From Plantago ovata (Eukaryota > Streptophyta > Magnoliopsida > Lamiales > Plantaginaceae): 64,000 nt of DNA. The notes under the pieces were generated by a model. That model was not told the origin of the DNA. It searched no databases and saw only the letters and a list, made by a program, of their open reading frames with translations. The position numbers were made by a program, and so were the translations under genes. Of the stretch, positions 45,981 to 59,089 are shown piece after piece (position 1 is the stretch's first letter; every line of letters starts with the position of its first letter). The stretch lies in NCBI GenBank assembly GCA_028274465.1, contig CM051456.1:68558753-68622752 (forward strand), written 5' to 3'.

Positions 45981-48028
45981 TAGGCTGAATCATGACTATA
46001 CTTTTTATGTTTTTTCAATTATTGTTGCTGTGAATTATTATATGCATATGTTTAGTTAAAATTTTAGATTCTTTAATTAGATATAAAGAGAAGAAATAAA
46101 GATGGGTTTAAATTTTTTTATTTCCAGATGTTATAATTGGATTTTAAGAAAAGAAAAATAAAAAAATAAAAAATTTGGGAAGATGATGAATAGTAACCCG
46201 CGGGTTACTATTCATCCACCATTGTTGGTGGTTGATGAAGCTTTGAGCTCTATCCGTGTTCTTCCATCTCTCCAGGGGTTCTATATGTCAATCTTCTCCA
46301 TTTTTCGCCCTCTTTCTATTGGACCCTTCGAATTCGAGTTTAGAGATTCGTAGATGAAGTTTGAGTTAGGGTTCATGGAGCTTGAAACTCCATTAATGGG
46401 TTTCTTCCAAGCTTTGTGTTCTTGACTCAAACTAAACTAAAATTGGGTGTAATAGATTCGTGGAAACATGGAGAAGACGAAACAAGCAAGAATCGGGTCG
46501 AACGGAATCGACTGGGTCGGTTCCGATCAACCCGATCGGTTTTTTAAAAAAAAAAAATTCGTTTTTCTGGGAAAATTAGATGCTTGCGAATTCGTTTGTG
46601 ATGGTGTATTATGTTTAGAACTTGATTTGGACCTTCAATTCGAAGTTGGAATGAAGATTAAAGGTTTTGGAAACTTTTCTTAGTTGCAGGGACTTGATTG
46701 AAAGATTTCAGAAACTTGTGGGTGGCCAATAAGCAAGAAAGGAAAGGACAGGGACTTGTTCTCCAATTTGACAGTTTCTGTCTTATTGGGGCTCAAGCCC
46801 CTGAACTTCTGTGCATTGCGAATTTGCCCCAAAATACTGAAAACTTTCAATTTGACCCCAGAAACTTAATTTCAGCTTTTCTGTGAATTGTAAAGAGGTC
46901 CCTAGAGTTTTAGAAACTTATGGTTTAATTTATAAATAGTTTATAAGTAACATTTAAACCCTTCTAATGCTTTTGGAAAGTGATTAAAATGTTTGGAGAC
47001 ATATATATAAGTTCATAGTATTTAATAACACGTTTATTGGTTTATAAATGGTTTATGAATTACATTTCAATAATAATATATTGCTTCAGAAGATTATATT
47101 ATTATTAAAACCTGTTTTAAATATTTTGAAAATTCTTAGAGAACTTATAAATGAGATTTTAACTTACATATGATGATAATAATCCACAGCAACTACTTAT
47201 ATGCTCCAACTTGGTTGTATCACATGTATTGAATGTCTACATGAGCAATTTAATATTTAAATATTGTATTTAAATATCGTTAGTCCGCTTTTATTGTATG
47301 GGTAGGCGGCACCCATTAGTTTTCGGACCGCATCTGTCATATGCATGGGTAGGCGGCACCCATTACCTACTAGTCCGCAATTGATATGTATGAGTAGGTG
47401 GCACTCATTACTTGTTGGACCGCATTGCATGAGCCTTGGGTAGGCGGCACCCATTATGTGATGCATGTTAGGGATCTTGGTCAAGCGATTAAATACCCCA
47501 TTTAAATGTTCCCCAATTAATTTAAGTCTCGATTAAATCGCATGATGTCACCCATCATAATTGAAGGTTAAATGGACTTACTAATCTCGTGGGTAATATG
47601 CACCATAGTGCTTACTCCGTTTGCCGTAAGAAAGTTGCCTTCATAGGGCCATTGTTGGTGCCGTATGATGGTTATGATTTACTTGAATTATGTCGAGTCG
47701 CCATAGCGTCAGACATATTTTGAGGACATCGATCAAAATGGTTTTGATCAACCAAGAGTTGTACTGTACAATTGGTTTGGAGACCTACCTGTTTGGTTAT
47801 TATAGTGATCAGCCATAGCTGGGGCTATAATAGTGCAAGCATGGATCTTGGCTCACTACAACTATTATAAAATAATGGTTCGTACTCTCTAAAGGGGTCA
47901 GGAGTATGTGAAAATAGTGAGAACTGAATAAAGCTAAAGTCCTAGTTTATTTAGTCGTTGATTGTGATCATAGAAGTTATTTTAGAGTATTAATTTCAGT
48001 TTTATTTATTTTCTCTAGGTCTGAAAAG
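45981..48028 (+). other. Leader of element D with four hairpin minisatellite units
   Basis: About 2 kb between primer site and gag; no coding region is credible. Four units of 45-47 bp at about 47281-47457 each centre on TGGGT-AGGCGGC-ACCCA (47299, 47346, 47391, 47437). Otherwise AT-rich, with CCCGCGGGTTACTATTCATC near 46200. Long leaders in copia elements usually hold translation-control and packaging signals. Confidence 0.8.
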
Positions 48029-51000
48029 ATGGCCAATTTATCCATAAGAATGATCTTGGAGAAATACACTCTTACTGGTCCAAACTTTATGGATTGGATC
48101 CGTAACATTCGTTTGGTGCTTAGGCAAGAGAAAATTGAGTACGTATTGGACGAACCAATCCCCACTCCTCCTACTGTTGCTGCTGAGCTTGCTAAGTTTG
48201 ACAAAGTTGCTCACCAGAAGCACAAAGATGATGCTGCTAATGCACAGTGTGTTATGCTAGCTGCAATGACTATGGAGCTGCAAAGGCAACATGAAAACAT
48301 GATGCCATATGAAATGCTCGTGCACCTCAAAAGCCTCTTTGGAACTGTTTCTAAGAGTGTTGAATTTGATCTTCTTAGAGAAATCTTCAAAATGAGGATG
48401 TCTGAAGGAGGAAATGTATCTGAACACGTGCTCAAGATGATTGGACTCATGGAGAAACTGGCAACTGCTGGAATCAAATTTGAGAACCGTGTTTCAGTCA
48501 TCATCATCCTTCAATCATTGCCGGATTCATATTCCACATTCATCATGAATTACAATATGAATGCCAAAGATGCTACACTTCCTGAAGTCCACAATATGCT
48601 TAAAACCTATGAACAGGCTCAACCTAAGAGGAAGTCTGTTATGTTGGTTGGGTCATCTACGAAGGCTCACCCTAAGGGCTATGGCTCAAAGGGTAAGACT
48701 AAGCAAACCAAGAAGCCAAAGATTGGACCTAAGGCTAAGGTTTTTAAGCGTAAGGCTGGAAATCAGAAGAAGGTGGTGAACATGGAGAAGGATACGTGTC
48801 TTTACTGCAAGCAGAAAAGACACTGGAAGAGAGACTGCCCAAAGGCAATTGCTGATGGAGTTGTGACCACGCATGGTGCATCTGGCTCCCATCAAGGTAT
48901 GTTTGTCATTGAGATAAATATGTCTACACAAAACTCGAATTGTTGGGTATTAGATACTGCTTGTGGCTCACACATTTGTAACAATTTGCAGGGGCTCATT
49001 GATAGCCGACAGGTTAGACCAAGGGAAATTGATCTACGCGTAGGAAATGGATCGTCCGTTGCTGCCCTACGTGTTGGAACTTAAAGATTAAATTTACCCT
49101 CGGATTTTGTTTTAGAATTGAATAATTGTTATTTCGTTCCTTCTATTGTAAGAAACATTATTTTCATTCCTATGTTAGACAATGAAGGGTTTTCCTTCCG
49201 TTTTGCCAATAATAATTGTTATTTTTCGCATAATGGTATTGATATTGGAAATGCTCCTCTTATGAATGGTTTGTACTTACTTGAATGTAGACATAATTTA
49301 TTTCATATACAAAACAAACGATCAAAGCTTGATAATACAAGAAATATCACTTACTTGTGGCATTGTAGACTTGGTCACATTAATGAGACAAGAATTGCAA
49401 GGTTAAGAAAGTTAGACTATTTAGCACCATTTGATTTTCAATCATATGGGAATTGTGAATCATGTCTTAAAGGAAAAATGATCAAGAAACCTTTTTCCGG
49501 AAAAGGTACTCGTGCTAAACAAGTACTTGAGTTAGTTCACTCTGATGTGTGTGGACCTTTTAAAACTCAAGCTAGGGGTGGGTATTCTTACTTCATAACC
49601 TTTACCAATGATTTCTCTAGATTTGGCTATGTGTATCTTATGAAACACAAATCTGAAGCTTTTGAGAAATTCAAGGAATATAAGGTTGAAGTAGAGAAAC
49701 AACTTGAAAGAAGTATTAAGACTCTTCGATCAGATCGAGGAGGAGAATACTTAAGTAAGGAATTCTTGGATTACTTAAAGCTTAATGGAATTCAATCACA
49801 ATGGACTCCACCAGGAACACCACAAATGAATGGTGTTTCTGAGAGGAGAAATCGAACTTTGTTAGACATGGTAAGATCCATGATGAATTTCACAACTCTT
49901 CCAATCTTCTTATGGGGATACGCGTTACTAGACTCAATCTATATTCTGAATAGGGTTCCATCCAAATCAGTCGAGAAAACACCATATGAGTTATGGTATG
50001 GCAAGAAGCCAAGTCTTTCACATATGCATGCCTGGGGTTGTCCAACATATGTGAAAATAATGCTCACAGGGAAACTGGAACCCAAAAGTGAGAAATGTTA
50101 TTTTATTGGATATCCTAAGGAAACCAAGGGTTACTACTTCTATCTGCTTGAGGAACATAACATCATTGTTTCCAGACAGGCTGCCTTTCTGGAAGATGAT
50201 TATGTGTTCAAGCAACATAGTAGAAATGAGATAGAACTCGAGGAAATCCAAGAACAAGAAAATAACATTGAGGTTAATGAATTGTCAAATAGTTATGACA
50301 ATGATTCAGTGGGAGCTCAAGGAGGATCTTATGGCTCGAGCACATCTCTGGGAAGATATCTGCCAGCCAGTGGGAGCATTTTAGGAAATTTGACTAATTC
50401 CCAAAATGCCCCTACCAAGCCGACATTGACTGAACCGACTGGAACGGTTCAACAGGTCATGTCGGAACCAACTTCCCAGGATACAGTTGCAACCGTTGCA
50501 CCTGAACCACGTGCAACTGTTGCATCTGACCCACCTTCAACTGTTCAACAGATTGAACAAGTTGAACCATCTCACAATCAGAATATACAGCCAGTACAAC
50601 CAAACAAACCCGCACTTCGTCGGTCTAAAAGGTTAGAAGTGAGAGCTTCCAAGAAGATAAGTTTACTCTTGGAGGATGACAAGTTTGAACTTGACTTATC
50701 TCACAAAGATGACCCTAAGACTTACAAAGAAGCAATGTTGGACATTGATTCAAGAAGGTGGCAAGAAGCCATGAAATCCGAAATAGACTCAATGTATGAG
50801 AATCAAGTATGGGACTTGGTTGATGCACCAGAATGGGTTAGAGCTATCGGTTGCAAATGGGTTTTCAAGAAGAAAACAGATGCTGATGGCAACATACAGA
50901 CATACAAGGCTAGGCTGGTGGCGAAAGGTTATAGTCAACGAAATGGTATCGATTATGACGAAACCTTTTCACCAGTAGCCAAGCTTAAGTCTATTCGAAT

Positions 51001-52288
51001 TTTACTTGCTATAGCAGCATACTATGATTATGAGATTTGGCAAATGGATGTGAAAACTGCTTTCCTTAACGGAAATCTCGAGGAAGAGGTGTATATGATA
51101 CAACCTGAAGGTTTTACATCTAAGTCAAATCCCAAATTAGTTTGCAAGCTAAAGAGATCCATTTATGGACTAAAGCAAGCCTCAAGGAGTTGGAATATTC
51201 GCTTTGATGAGGCAGTCAAATCGTTTGACTACATCAGATGTGCGGAAGATCCATGCGTTTATGTTAAACGCAGCGATGCTGGAATTGTTTTCATGGTTAT
51301 ATATGTTGATGACATATTAATCATGGGAAACAATGTCCAAATGTTACGATCCACAAAGGAGTGGTTATCTAAGACTTTCTCGATGAAAGACTTAGGTGAA
51401 GCCTGTTACATTCTTGGAATCAAAATCCATAGGGATAGATCCCGAAGATTGTTAGGGTTGTCACAGTCCACATATGTCGACAAAATAGTGAAACGCTTTA
51501 ATATGGATGGATCCAATAAAGGTTTCTTACCAGCTAGGCATGGCGTTGCTCTCACTACGAAGGATAGTCCTTCTACAGATGAGGAAATCGAACACATGAA
51601 AAGAATCCCATATGCATCAGCTATTGGATCTATCATGTATGCCATGAATTGTACAAGGCCAGATGTGGCATATGCGCTTAGCTGTACTTGTCGACACCAA
51701 CAGAATCCAGGTATGAAACACTGGACAGCTGTGAAAGCAATTCTTAAGTATCTTAGAAGAACTAAAGTTTCCTTTCTGGTATATGGTGGACAACAAGAGT
51801 TGCGAATGAGTGGTTATGTCGATGCTGGTTTCCAATCGGACCCAGACGACTACAAATCACAAACTGGGTATGTGTTTACACTCAATGGTGGAGCCGTCAC
51901 TTGGAAGAGTTCAAAGCAATCCACCTTGGCTGATTCTACGACCGAATCCGAGTACATTGCTGCTGTAGAAGCCTCAAAGGAGGCTGTCTGGATTTCAGAA
52001 TTCCTAAAGGAACTAGGGGTAGTTCCTAATAGTAGTCCTATAACGGTCTACTACGACAACGAAGGCGCTGTTGCACAAGCAAAGGAACCAAGATCCACTA
52101 ACAAGAATAAGCATGTACCTAGGAAGTATCATCTAATTAGAGAGATGATAGCTAGAGGAGAAGTATCTATAGAACGAGTTTCCACTGAGGAAAATGTGGC
52201 AGATCCTTTCACCAAAGTGTTGAACATTGACAAACATGTTAGACATTTCAACAACATAGGTGTTAGAGACGTAGGTGATTGGCTCTAG
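48029..52288 (+). pseudogene. gag-pol gene of element D (about one break)
   Basis: The ATG at 48029 gives MANLSIRMILEKYTLTGPNF, the copia gag front. In order: UBN2-type gag domain, lysine-rich linker, CCHC knuckle (CLYCKQKRHWKRDC, about 48790-48840), protease region, integrase (HCRLGHI..., CESCLKGKM; core HSDVCGPF, LRSDRGGEY, NGVSERRNRT), reverse transcriptase (WVFKKKTDADGNIQTYKARL, DVKTAFLNGNLEEEVY, YVDDILIMG) and RNase H (GYVDAGFQSDPDDYKSQTGY, DSTTESEYIAA), ending in NVADPFTKVL and VGDWL at 52288. The 49118-52288 stretch is continuously open, over 1050 codons, so most enzymatic domains are intact in sequence. Confidence 0.92.
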
Positions 52289-52289
52289 G

Positions 52290-52302
52290 CCAAGTGGGAG
52301 AT
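52290..52302 (+). other. Polypurine tract of element D
   Basis: CCAAGTGGGAGAT directly before the 3' LTR. Element H has a nearly identical tract (63106-63118, minus). Confidence 0.88.
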
Positions 52303-54278
52303 TGAAAGTATATATGTCCTATAGACAACCTACGATAGGGACGATATGTACTTGATCACATTCAATTATTGTTATTTATTTATGTTCATTTATCTATACA
52401 TTATTAAATACAATTGGCATTACATTTTATGAATACATTATTTGGTTGTTTGAATTATTCGATAAAATGTTCCCAAGGACTTAAGGTAATCACCAAGTTA
52501 GTGGGAGCTTCTGTGTCAATAATTAAGTCCTAAAATAAGCCACTAGCTGAAGGTCATTGAGATACGGGATATCAATGATGCGATTGAAGCTAGCATATGT
52601 TGCATTAGATCCTTCGAGGATGTAGTAGGTCTCACTGCTACGAATGAACTTGGCTATTCATGATGAACATATGGACACTTTGGAGAGTGTTAGCATACCC
52701 AACCGAGAAACCATTTGGTAAAACTATTTAAGTGTCTATGGTAGTATCGGTGTGTAGGGTGATGTTAGTAGTCCTTAGACTTGAGGCCAATACTACATCA
52801 TATGTGGAATAATGTACTTTGACCATGCGCAACGCTTGCACTCTTAAAGTAGGGTAGATACAGCATGCGTTGGATACATTAGGAAACATATTGTGTGAGT
52901 GATTGGGCCAAGATAGGATTCATTCCTCCGTAATAGATACAAGGAGAGAATACTCACTTCTCATATTTAGTGCGATCACAAAACCGGTGGCCACCGTATG
53001 TGAATATGTCAAAATGGTGTTTGGACATAATTCATAGATCGACTAATAAGATTGAGAGACAATGAATGAAGTTATTAGAATAGACACATAACCATATTCT
53101 AGACTCATTCGAGTATTCGTGAATGAAGGGACCGTATCATCAAAGTACCTTACGCTACAGGTGGTTTGTTTTCCTCACAAACGTTCCTTGCATATTAATA
53201 TTGTCTGATAAATTGTCTAGGAATTTATTATGACCTTAAATAGATTGTTGCTTAATATGCAAGGCCCTATGGGTCACACTTCAAGGTGGTGTTTCTACAA
53301 ACGAGTTATGTATATAGGATTAAATATTAATTAGATTAATGTTGAATTACTATATATAAATATAATGGAATTATATTAATTAGATTAATATTAATTCGTT
53401 ATATATATGGAATATATTTTAAAAATATAATTAATTGAATTAAATTGGATTTAATTAATTAATTGAAAACTTGTGCATTTGGACGGAATTTAGAACTAAT
53501 GGCCTAATGCAGAAAGAAAATGAATTAAAAAAAAAAAAAAGGATTGGGCTGGGCCGATTTGGCCCAGCATATGTGGGGCTGGGCCAAGCGGCCCAGCATC
53601 ATGTTGACAGCTAGCTATGGTGTCAACGTGAATGACCTTCTTTCCCTTTTGTTTTTAATTTTAATTTATTTTCCTTTTTCATTTATTCTTTCAATCTTTG
53701 ATTTAATTTCTCTTTTGATTGAGATAATTAAAAAGGCTTATCTGTTTGTTAGTCAGCTCATAACCTTTGAAGTCTTTTAGTCAGTAAGATTTACTTGGTA
53801 AAATCTTACGTGATTTTCTGAACTAACAAACTGACTAAATCAGAAAGAAAGAAAGTCAGTCTTCTATTCCATTCTAACAACACGTAAAATATTCTTCTCT
53901 GATAGTCAGAAAGAATAATTTTTCTCAGTAGCTCAAAAACACAGAAGAACCTCCTAGCGTTCTTGTGGAAACATTGCCCGTGGATACCAAGGTCGAAGGA
54001 ATTAATCAACCTGTTGATGAGCCATCTTGGAGATTTTGTTGACGAAGATTTCATCTCTGACGAAGAAGAAATCAACCAGCCGGACGAGGAGATTGCAAGG
54101 CTTTGTCTGGAGATTGAGGAACAACTACCCGGTCAATTTGCTTATCTACTGGAGGACACGTAAGTGATTTCTTCCAGTTTAATAAACAGTATAGTCATAT
54201 CAGTTTTAGTGAGATTAATTTTTTTTTTAAACTTCCGCTGCTTAGCCTTAGAGGCAAATTTTCTCACTTTTACTAACA
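52303..54278 (+). repeat. 3' LTR of element D
   Basis: 1976 bp, TGAAAGTATATATG...TTTTACTAACA. Same internal motifs as the 5' LTR (GGCCCAGC hairpins about 53548-53598; CCGTGGATACCAAGGT at 53978-53993). Confidence 0.95.
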
Positions 54279-55396
54279 TGAAAGACCCATGCCTCCTGCA
54301 TATCTTGACACTGCAAAGTGTGAACAGATGATGCAATGGGGAGGACTTGCAAAAGAGAAGTATATTAGATACTTCTATGAACAAGATTTGGATGAAGAAA
54401 ACGTAGAGGCGTTGAATTACATAAATCAACAAGGCCTACTTTCCTTCATTACTGCTCGCACTAAACAAGTGAGCATGCTGGACACCATGGAATTCTACAA
54501 CAATGCAGAAATCTAAACCCTTACTGATGGATAAGGAGTCACTGAAAAAGTGATTTCTACCATAGTTCAAGGAGTGCAAATCATCCTGAAATGGATTGAT
54601 TTAGCTAATATCTTTCAGATTCCAACTACTGGAACTGAAGATGACATCACTGCCACTGATGAAGAAATTGAAGCCTTCTATAGTGATGTCAGAAATGAAA
54701 GGATGAAGAAATGAGAGATTGCTCCCGTGACTTGGAATAAGCACGTAAAGAGGAAGCATCTCTGCCATTCACTTGGTCTAGTAGCTCTGCTACTCATCAA
54801 AGTTCTTGATTCCCAAGTTGGAGGAATTAACCAAGTAGGCCTGAGAAGGTGGCCTTTGCTGATGCATATCTATGAGAGCAAAACTGAGATTAACTGGGCT
54901 AAGTACATTTCCAACAGGCTTGTTGATTGTATTACAAAGTTCAGAGTCAAGGTTGAAGACAATACAGCTTCACCTTGGTTTCCAGTGATGTACGGATTGA
55001 AAATATGCTACATCCTTGAACATTTCAGGATTCAGGTAAGAAATCCATTGCCGATTAAGAAATCAGTATGCAATGTGGGAAGAGCTTTCTACAAGTTGAA
55101 TGGACCTAAGGTTGCTGACAAGAAGTCAAAGAAAGCAACAGATGCAAATGTTGTTGAGACTGATAACCAGTCTATGAATGCAAAACCTGCAAATGTTGCA
55201 GAAACTGATCAGCAATCTAGGTATACAACAACTGCAAATGTTGCTGAGAACGCAACAGCTGCAGATGTTGCTGCTGATACTACTGCGGTTGCTGACACTA
55301 CTGCACCCAGGAAGAGATCCAAAAAAAAGAGGAAAGCTGATGATGACACTCAAACTGCAGCTTCATCAGCTGATCCTATTCCTAAGAAGGCACGGA

Positions 55397-56912
55397 TGAT
55401 GACAGTGTTTTTTACACTTTTACTTAGTTCTTTTTCACCTATTTAGCTATCCTCTTGCATGCATTTTGGTGCATTTTGTTAGAATAGTGTCACATTTCCA
55501 TTTCTTTTGTTATTTTAAGGTTTTAGGTAAAAATCTCACTTTTGGATGTAAATCATGGCGAAATATTGAAGTTTTGGTGCAACAAGATCACCCGTGGTGT
55601 GTCAAGGACTACCGAGACGTGTTTCCAGGCCAAAATACCAAGTTTCGGAGCTCAAAACCATGCCCAAGTCCAAAGAGAACATGAAAGATTCGAGATATCT
55701 TGTATGAGGCGGAAACGGTAGTTCATTCGGAGTTCGGATGAAGATTTTGGAGCCTTTGAAGTGAAATCTGGAAGTTCCATTTGCATAGTCTCCGTATTTT
55801 GGGCACCGGTCTTTCATACGATATTGGATTTGGATGAGGTTACAACTTACGCGTAGCTAACTCGAAGAGCTATCCAACGGTGGGTCTTACGTGCCAATCC
55901 GAGTTCGGACGCACCCGGAATCTTTGTTTGAATTTAGAGGAAAAACTGGCGAACTTGCTGCCAGCCCCAGGCGGACCGCCTGGGACGGGGGGCGGACCGC
56001 CCCTCAGATTTCGGAATTCTGTGATATTTTATATATATAATTCGAATTTTCAGATCTTAGATCATAATTTTGCAGACATAAACTCTAGAGCTTGTTCTGG
56101 GTTTTCTTTCACTTAGAACTACATTATCTTAGAAATTTGGAGCACCAAGGTAGAGATTCGGACATCTTTTGATCTCACCTTGCTAGAAACTTGTGAGTTT
56201 AGCAATTCACCGGAGATTGACAACCCTCGGTGGTAACTTTGTATCTCACCTTTTTTATACTCTATCTTTTCAATTCAATGATGTTTTTATATATGATTGC
56301 TATTGTTGATCTTGATTTGATATGAGTAGCTAAATTTCTAGTTGGTGATAGTACGTAAATTCATAGCTAGGGTTCATATTGTGCATGATTGAGTTTCTGA
56401 GTCTTTTACTTGTATAATTGTTTTATTCGATTCTTTGGTCCGACTAAGCCAAATATCTTCGTATGAAAGTGTTAGAAACACTAGGACAATTCAAGATCAT
56501 CGATTCAATATTTATAATTATCAGTACTGCTTGAACTAAGTTGACAACCTTAGCCAAGTATTAGTATAGATAGGAAGCTTTCAAAATACATGTCTAAAAA
56601 TCTGTCTTTTGGTGTTTGTTAATTCGAATTACTTTTAAAGCAGTACGTGTTGCACTTTCATGCATAATTAGAACCCAATGCTTAGAATGAGCATTACTAT
56701 CACCAACTCTCGTAATATATTGTTAAGTTAAACGAAGTTAATTTGTTTTCTGAATTTATATAGCAGCTATTGTAGTTAAAGCTAGTTAAGTCCGTAGAGA
56801 TCGACACTCGAGGTCATCTTACCTCTACACTACGTGTTTTGTGTAGTTGTGAGTTGCCCTTTGGCTAAAACAAATTTATTTGATTGTTCGAGTCAGACAA
56901 TCTCGTTCATCA
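55397..56912 (+). repeat. 5' LTR of element F
   Basis: 1516 bp, TGATGACAGTG...TTCATCA. It carries the hairpins CCCAGGCGGACCGCCTGGG (55966-55984) and GGGGCGGACCGCCCC (55989-56003) just upstream of a TATATATAA box (about 56032-56040), the same order as in the A/B LTRs. Confidence 0.93.
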
Positions 56913-57102
56913 AATTGGCGCCGTTGCCGGGGACTTTAACTCCTTTTTATTCTTTAGCTTATTTATATTTCCAGCATTCTATTTTCGGAATAAGTGATCT
57001 TAGTTTGTCTAGTTTAGAAGTTGATTTCCAAATTTTGGTCAGAACTGACAGGACTGATTTTGGGTTGTGAGTTACTCCTGTCACAGATATCCAGGTTTTG
57101 TG

Positions 57103-59089
57103 ATGGCTCACCCACTTTTGAAATCATGGGTTCAACCCAACCAGGAACGGATGAGAGGTCCAGCTATTGTCCTTTCTGGTGCTACGCGTGATTTGGAGAT
57201 TAAAAATCACATGTTCCAGCAGCTTCCGAAACTCTACGGGATGGCTAAGGAGGATGTTATGGGATTCTTGAACGACATTGAAGATTTCATTAACAATCTC
57301 CCAAGGCCTGGAGCAGGAATTACGGATGATGAGTTACGAATGAAGGTTTTTACTATGGGACTCGGTGATAGAGCAAAAGCATGGTTGGGCACTCTGGAGG
57401 CCGGATCACTCGACACCTGGGGGAAGGTGTTTTCTGCTTTTATGGAGAAATATTTTCCCCATAACTTGACTACCGCATTGAAGGCACAAATAAGTGGTTT
57501 CAAGTAAGACTATGAAGAAACCATCTACACTGCTCTCGAGAGGTTCAAAGACCTCATGAACAAGTGCCCACACCATGGGATGGATATCTCTGTTCTAGTT
57601 CAGCACTTCTACAATGGGCTCACCTATGAGAGCCAACATATGGTAGATTTCTAGTGCCATGGGAATATTTGGGAGGAGACCGCCGAGGATGTGTGGGCGT
57701 GTTTTGAGAGGCTTGCGAAGGGGTCTCAGTTCAAAGATCCAAGGGGCATGAACATGAGGCGTGGAACTGAAGTTCCAGCAAAACCCGAGGTGCAGTTGAA
57801 TGGTGTGAGTGGGGATAGGTTTGATGGCTTCGCCAATGAGATGAGGCAGGCCCTTAAGAGCTCGATGGGGCAGGCTCTTTCAAATGAGGTTTGTAGGGTA
57901 TGCAAGAACTATGGGCATGGGGATCATATGTGTAGGTCTGAACTAGCAAACGATGGTGTTTATTGGGTAGAAGCAGGAGAAGAAGAGGTGTTTGCTGCAG
58001 AATTTGGGGTCCGTGAGGAGGCTAGCTATGGGCAAGATGGTAGCAATCCGCGTGGTGGATATTGAAAGAATGGGTTCCGCAGCAACAAAGGTTATGCACC
58101 TCCGAACCAAACCTATGGACCTAACCAAGACCGTAGTAATCTCAACTACGGTAATGATCATTTTGAAAACCCTACTCCTAGAACCGAAGCACCTAAGTCC
58201 AAGTCAGCTGCTCTCTTGGAAACTTTGCAGAAGATGGTTGATAATACCCAAGGGTTTATGAAGAGGTATGAGGAAGACTCAGAGAAGACGAGGGGTAGGC
58301 TTGATCAATTGGAGGCAAGTACTAGGCTTGCTCACCAAAACATGCAAGAGCTGATCGACCGTGGAGCAAGGGAAGTTGCCCAGTAACACGGAGAAGTCGA
58401 TGTCGATAACCTTGGTAGGAGACCTTCCTGTGGAGATCACCATTAAGAAGGTTGCTGAGTGCAAGTGTTGTGCACAAGGTGAGCCTCCTTTGGCCAAGGA
58501 GGATGATAAGAGCCTGGGATTCGATGTGAGTGATGAGGAGAATGAAGATCCCGAACCAATCCCTGATAGCTTTGATGTTAAGGTTGGGATATGTGGCCTC
58601 GATGATGTCCGTGCAACACTAGATACAGGAGCATTCTCTAATGTGCTCCCAATGAATCTGTATGAGAAGAGTGGTCTAGGGGAGCTAGAGAAGCATAAGG
58701 CCATTGTGCAACTGGCGGATGGATCCTTTGTGAGGCTGGAGGGTGTTGTTCGAAATGTGCTAATGAGGATTGGTGGCACTTCTGTTTACACCAGTTTTGT
58801 GGTGATGCCGACATCGCAATGTGGGATTAATGATGTGGTTCTTTTAGGAAGAGCTTTCTTGACCAAGGTGCGCTCTGTGATCGACACCTACAGGGGATCT
58901 TGCACTATTGAGGTAGATGGCAAGCAACATACGTTGCAAGCCATTTTTGATCATCAAGTACATTCCATTGATTCTCACCCCATAAGTTTTTTTGGCCTTG
59001 CTGCGTTTGTTCATTCTCATTCTCAGGTACTAGGTATGAGAAAGAGATCCATGAAGGGGAAAGCTAGTACCCGTCTGGAAAGGAACTGA
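57103..59089 (+). pseudogene. gag-protease region of element F (broken)
   Basis: ATG at 57103 (MAHPLLKSWVQPNQERMRGP). Gag domain with FMEKYFPHNLTTALKAQ, CCHC knuckle (CRVCKNYGHGDHMC, about 57895-57936), a longer Gly/Asn/Tyr-rich linker than in A/B, a coiled-coil-like stretch (about 58220-58350) and aspartic protease (DTGAFSNVLPMNLYEKSG, QLADGSFVRLEG, LLGRAFLTKVRSVIDTY, CTIEVDGKQ). The protease part (58361-59089) is one open stretch. Stops before any reverse transcriptase, as in A and B. About three breaks. Confidence 0.87.

Larger units (their letters stand above)
43988..54278 (+). mobile_element. Element D: nearly whole Ty1/copia retrotransposon nested in E
   Basis: 10291 bp with 5-bp target duplication TGAAA (43983-43987 and 54279-54283). 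5' LTR 43988-45967, initiator-tRNA-Met primer site (45969-45980), leader of about 2 kb, one gag-pol gene, polypurine tract (52290-52302) and 3' LTR 52303-54278. The LTRs differ at about 40 of 1976 sites by eye (2 percent), about 0.8-1.5 million years. Looks whole apart from about one break in gag-pol. Copia lineage not assigned; the gag front (LTGPNFMDWIRNIRLVL) and RNase H end resemble element H. Confidence 0.95.
37410..55396 (+). mobile_element. Element E: SIRE-like Ty1/copia retrotransposon, old, interrupted by D
   Basis: Starts inside gag at the border with C's 3' LTR and ends inside an extra ORF at the border with F's 5' LTR, so both ends and any LTRs are lost or outside. Gag, protease, integrase, reverse transcriptase and RNase H follow in copia order, then a repeat-bearing spacer and a long extra ORF. 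Long gag, RNase H motifs (HSRTKHIDIRYHFIRDH, DQLADIFTKPLP) and a downstream ORF fit the SIRE/Maximus lineage. Heavily broken (at least five breaks, plus the D insertion), the oldest layer in the window. Confidence 0.82.
43858..55396 (+). pseudogene. Extra ORF of element E downstream of pol (split by element D)
   Basis: Starts MAPKRQSSK at 43858, is split at 43988 by element D, and resumes at 54279 to the border with element F. The resumed part contains MPPAYLDTAKCEQMMQWGG, a middle region of about 100 residues (LLIKVLDSQVGG, WAKYISNRLVDCI, SPWFPVMYGLKICYILEH), then an Ala/Thr/Asp-rich low-complexity part with repeated NVAET-type units, and a basic RKRSKKKRK stretch. SIRE elements are known for an additional, envelope-like ORF here. 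I see no signal peptide or clear membrane anchor, and the basic stretch looks nuclear-signal-like, so envelope function is not supported. Several breaks. Confidence 0.6.

Noticed and set aside
36074-56912. A chimeric element with Athila-type LTRs around a Copia internal region
   Set aside because: The C/F-type LTRs at 36074-37409 and 55397-56912 abut E exactly, in the same orientation. They differ by several percent, however, and there is no primer site after the first and no polypurine tract before the second. Two separate insertions into E explain it better.
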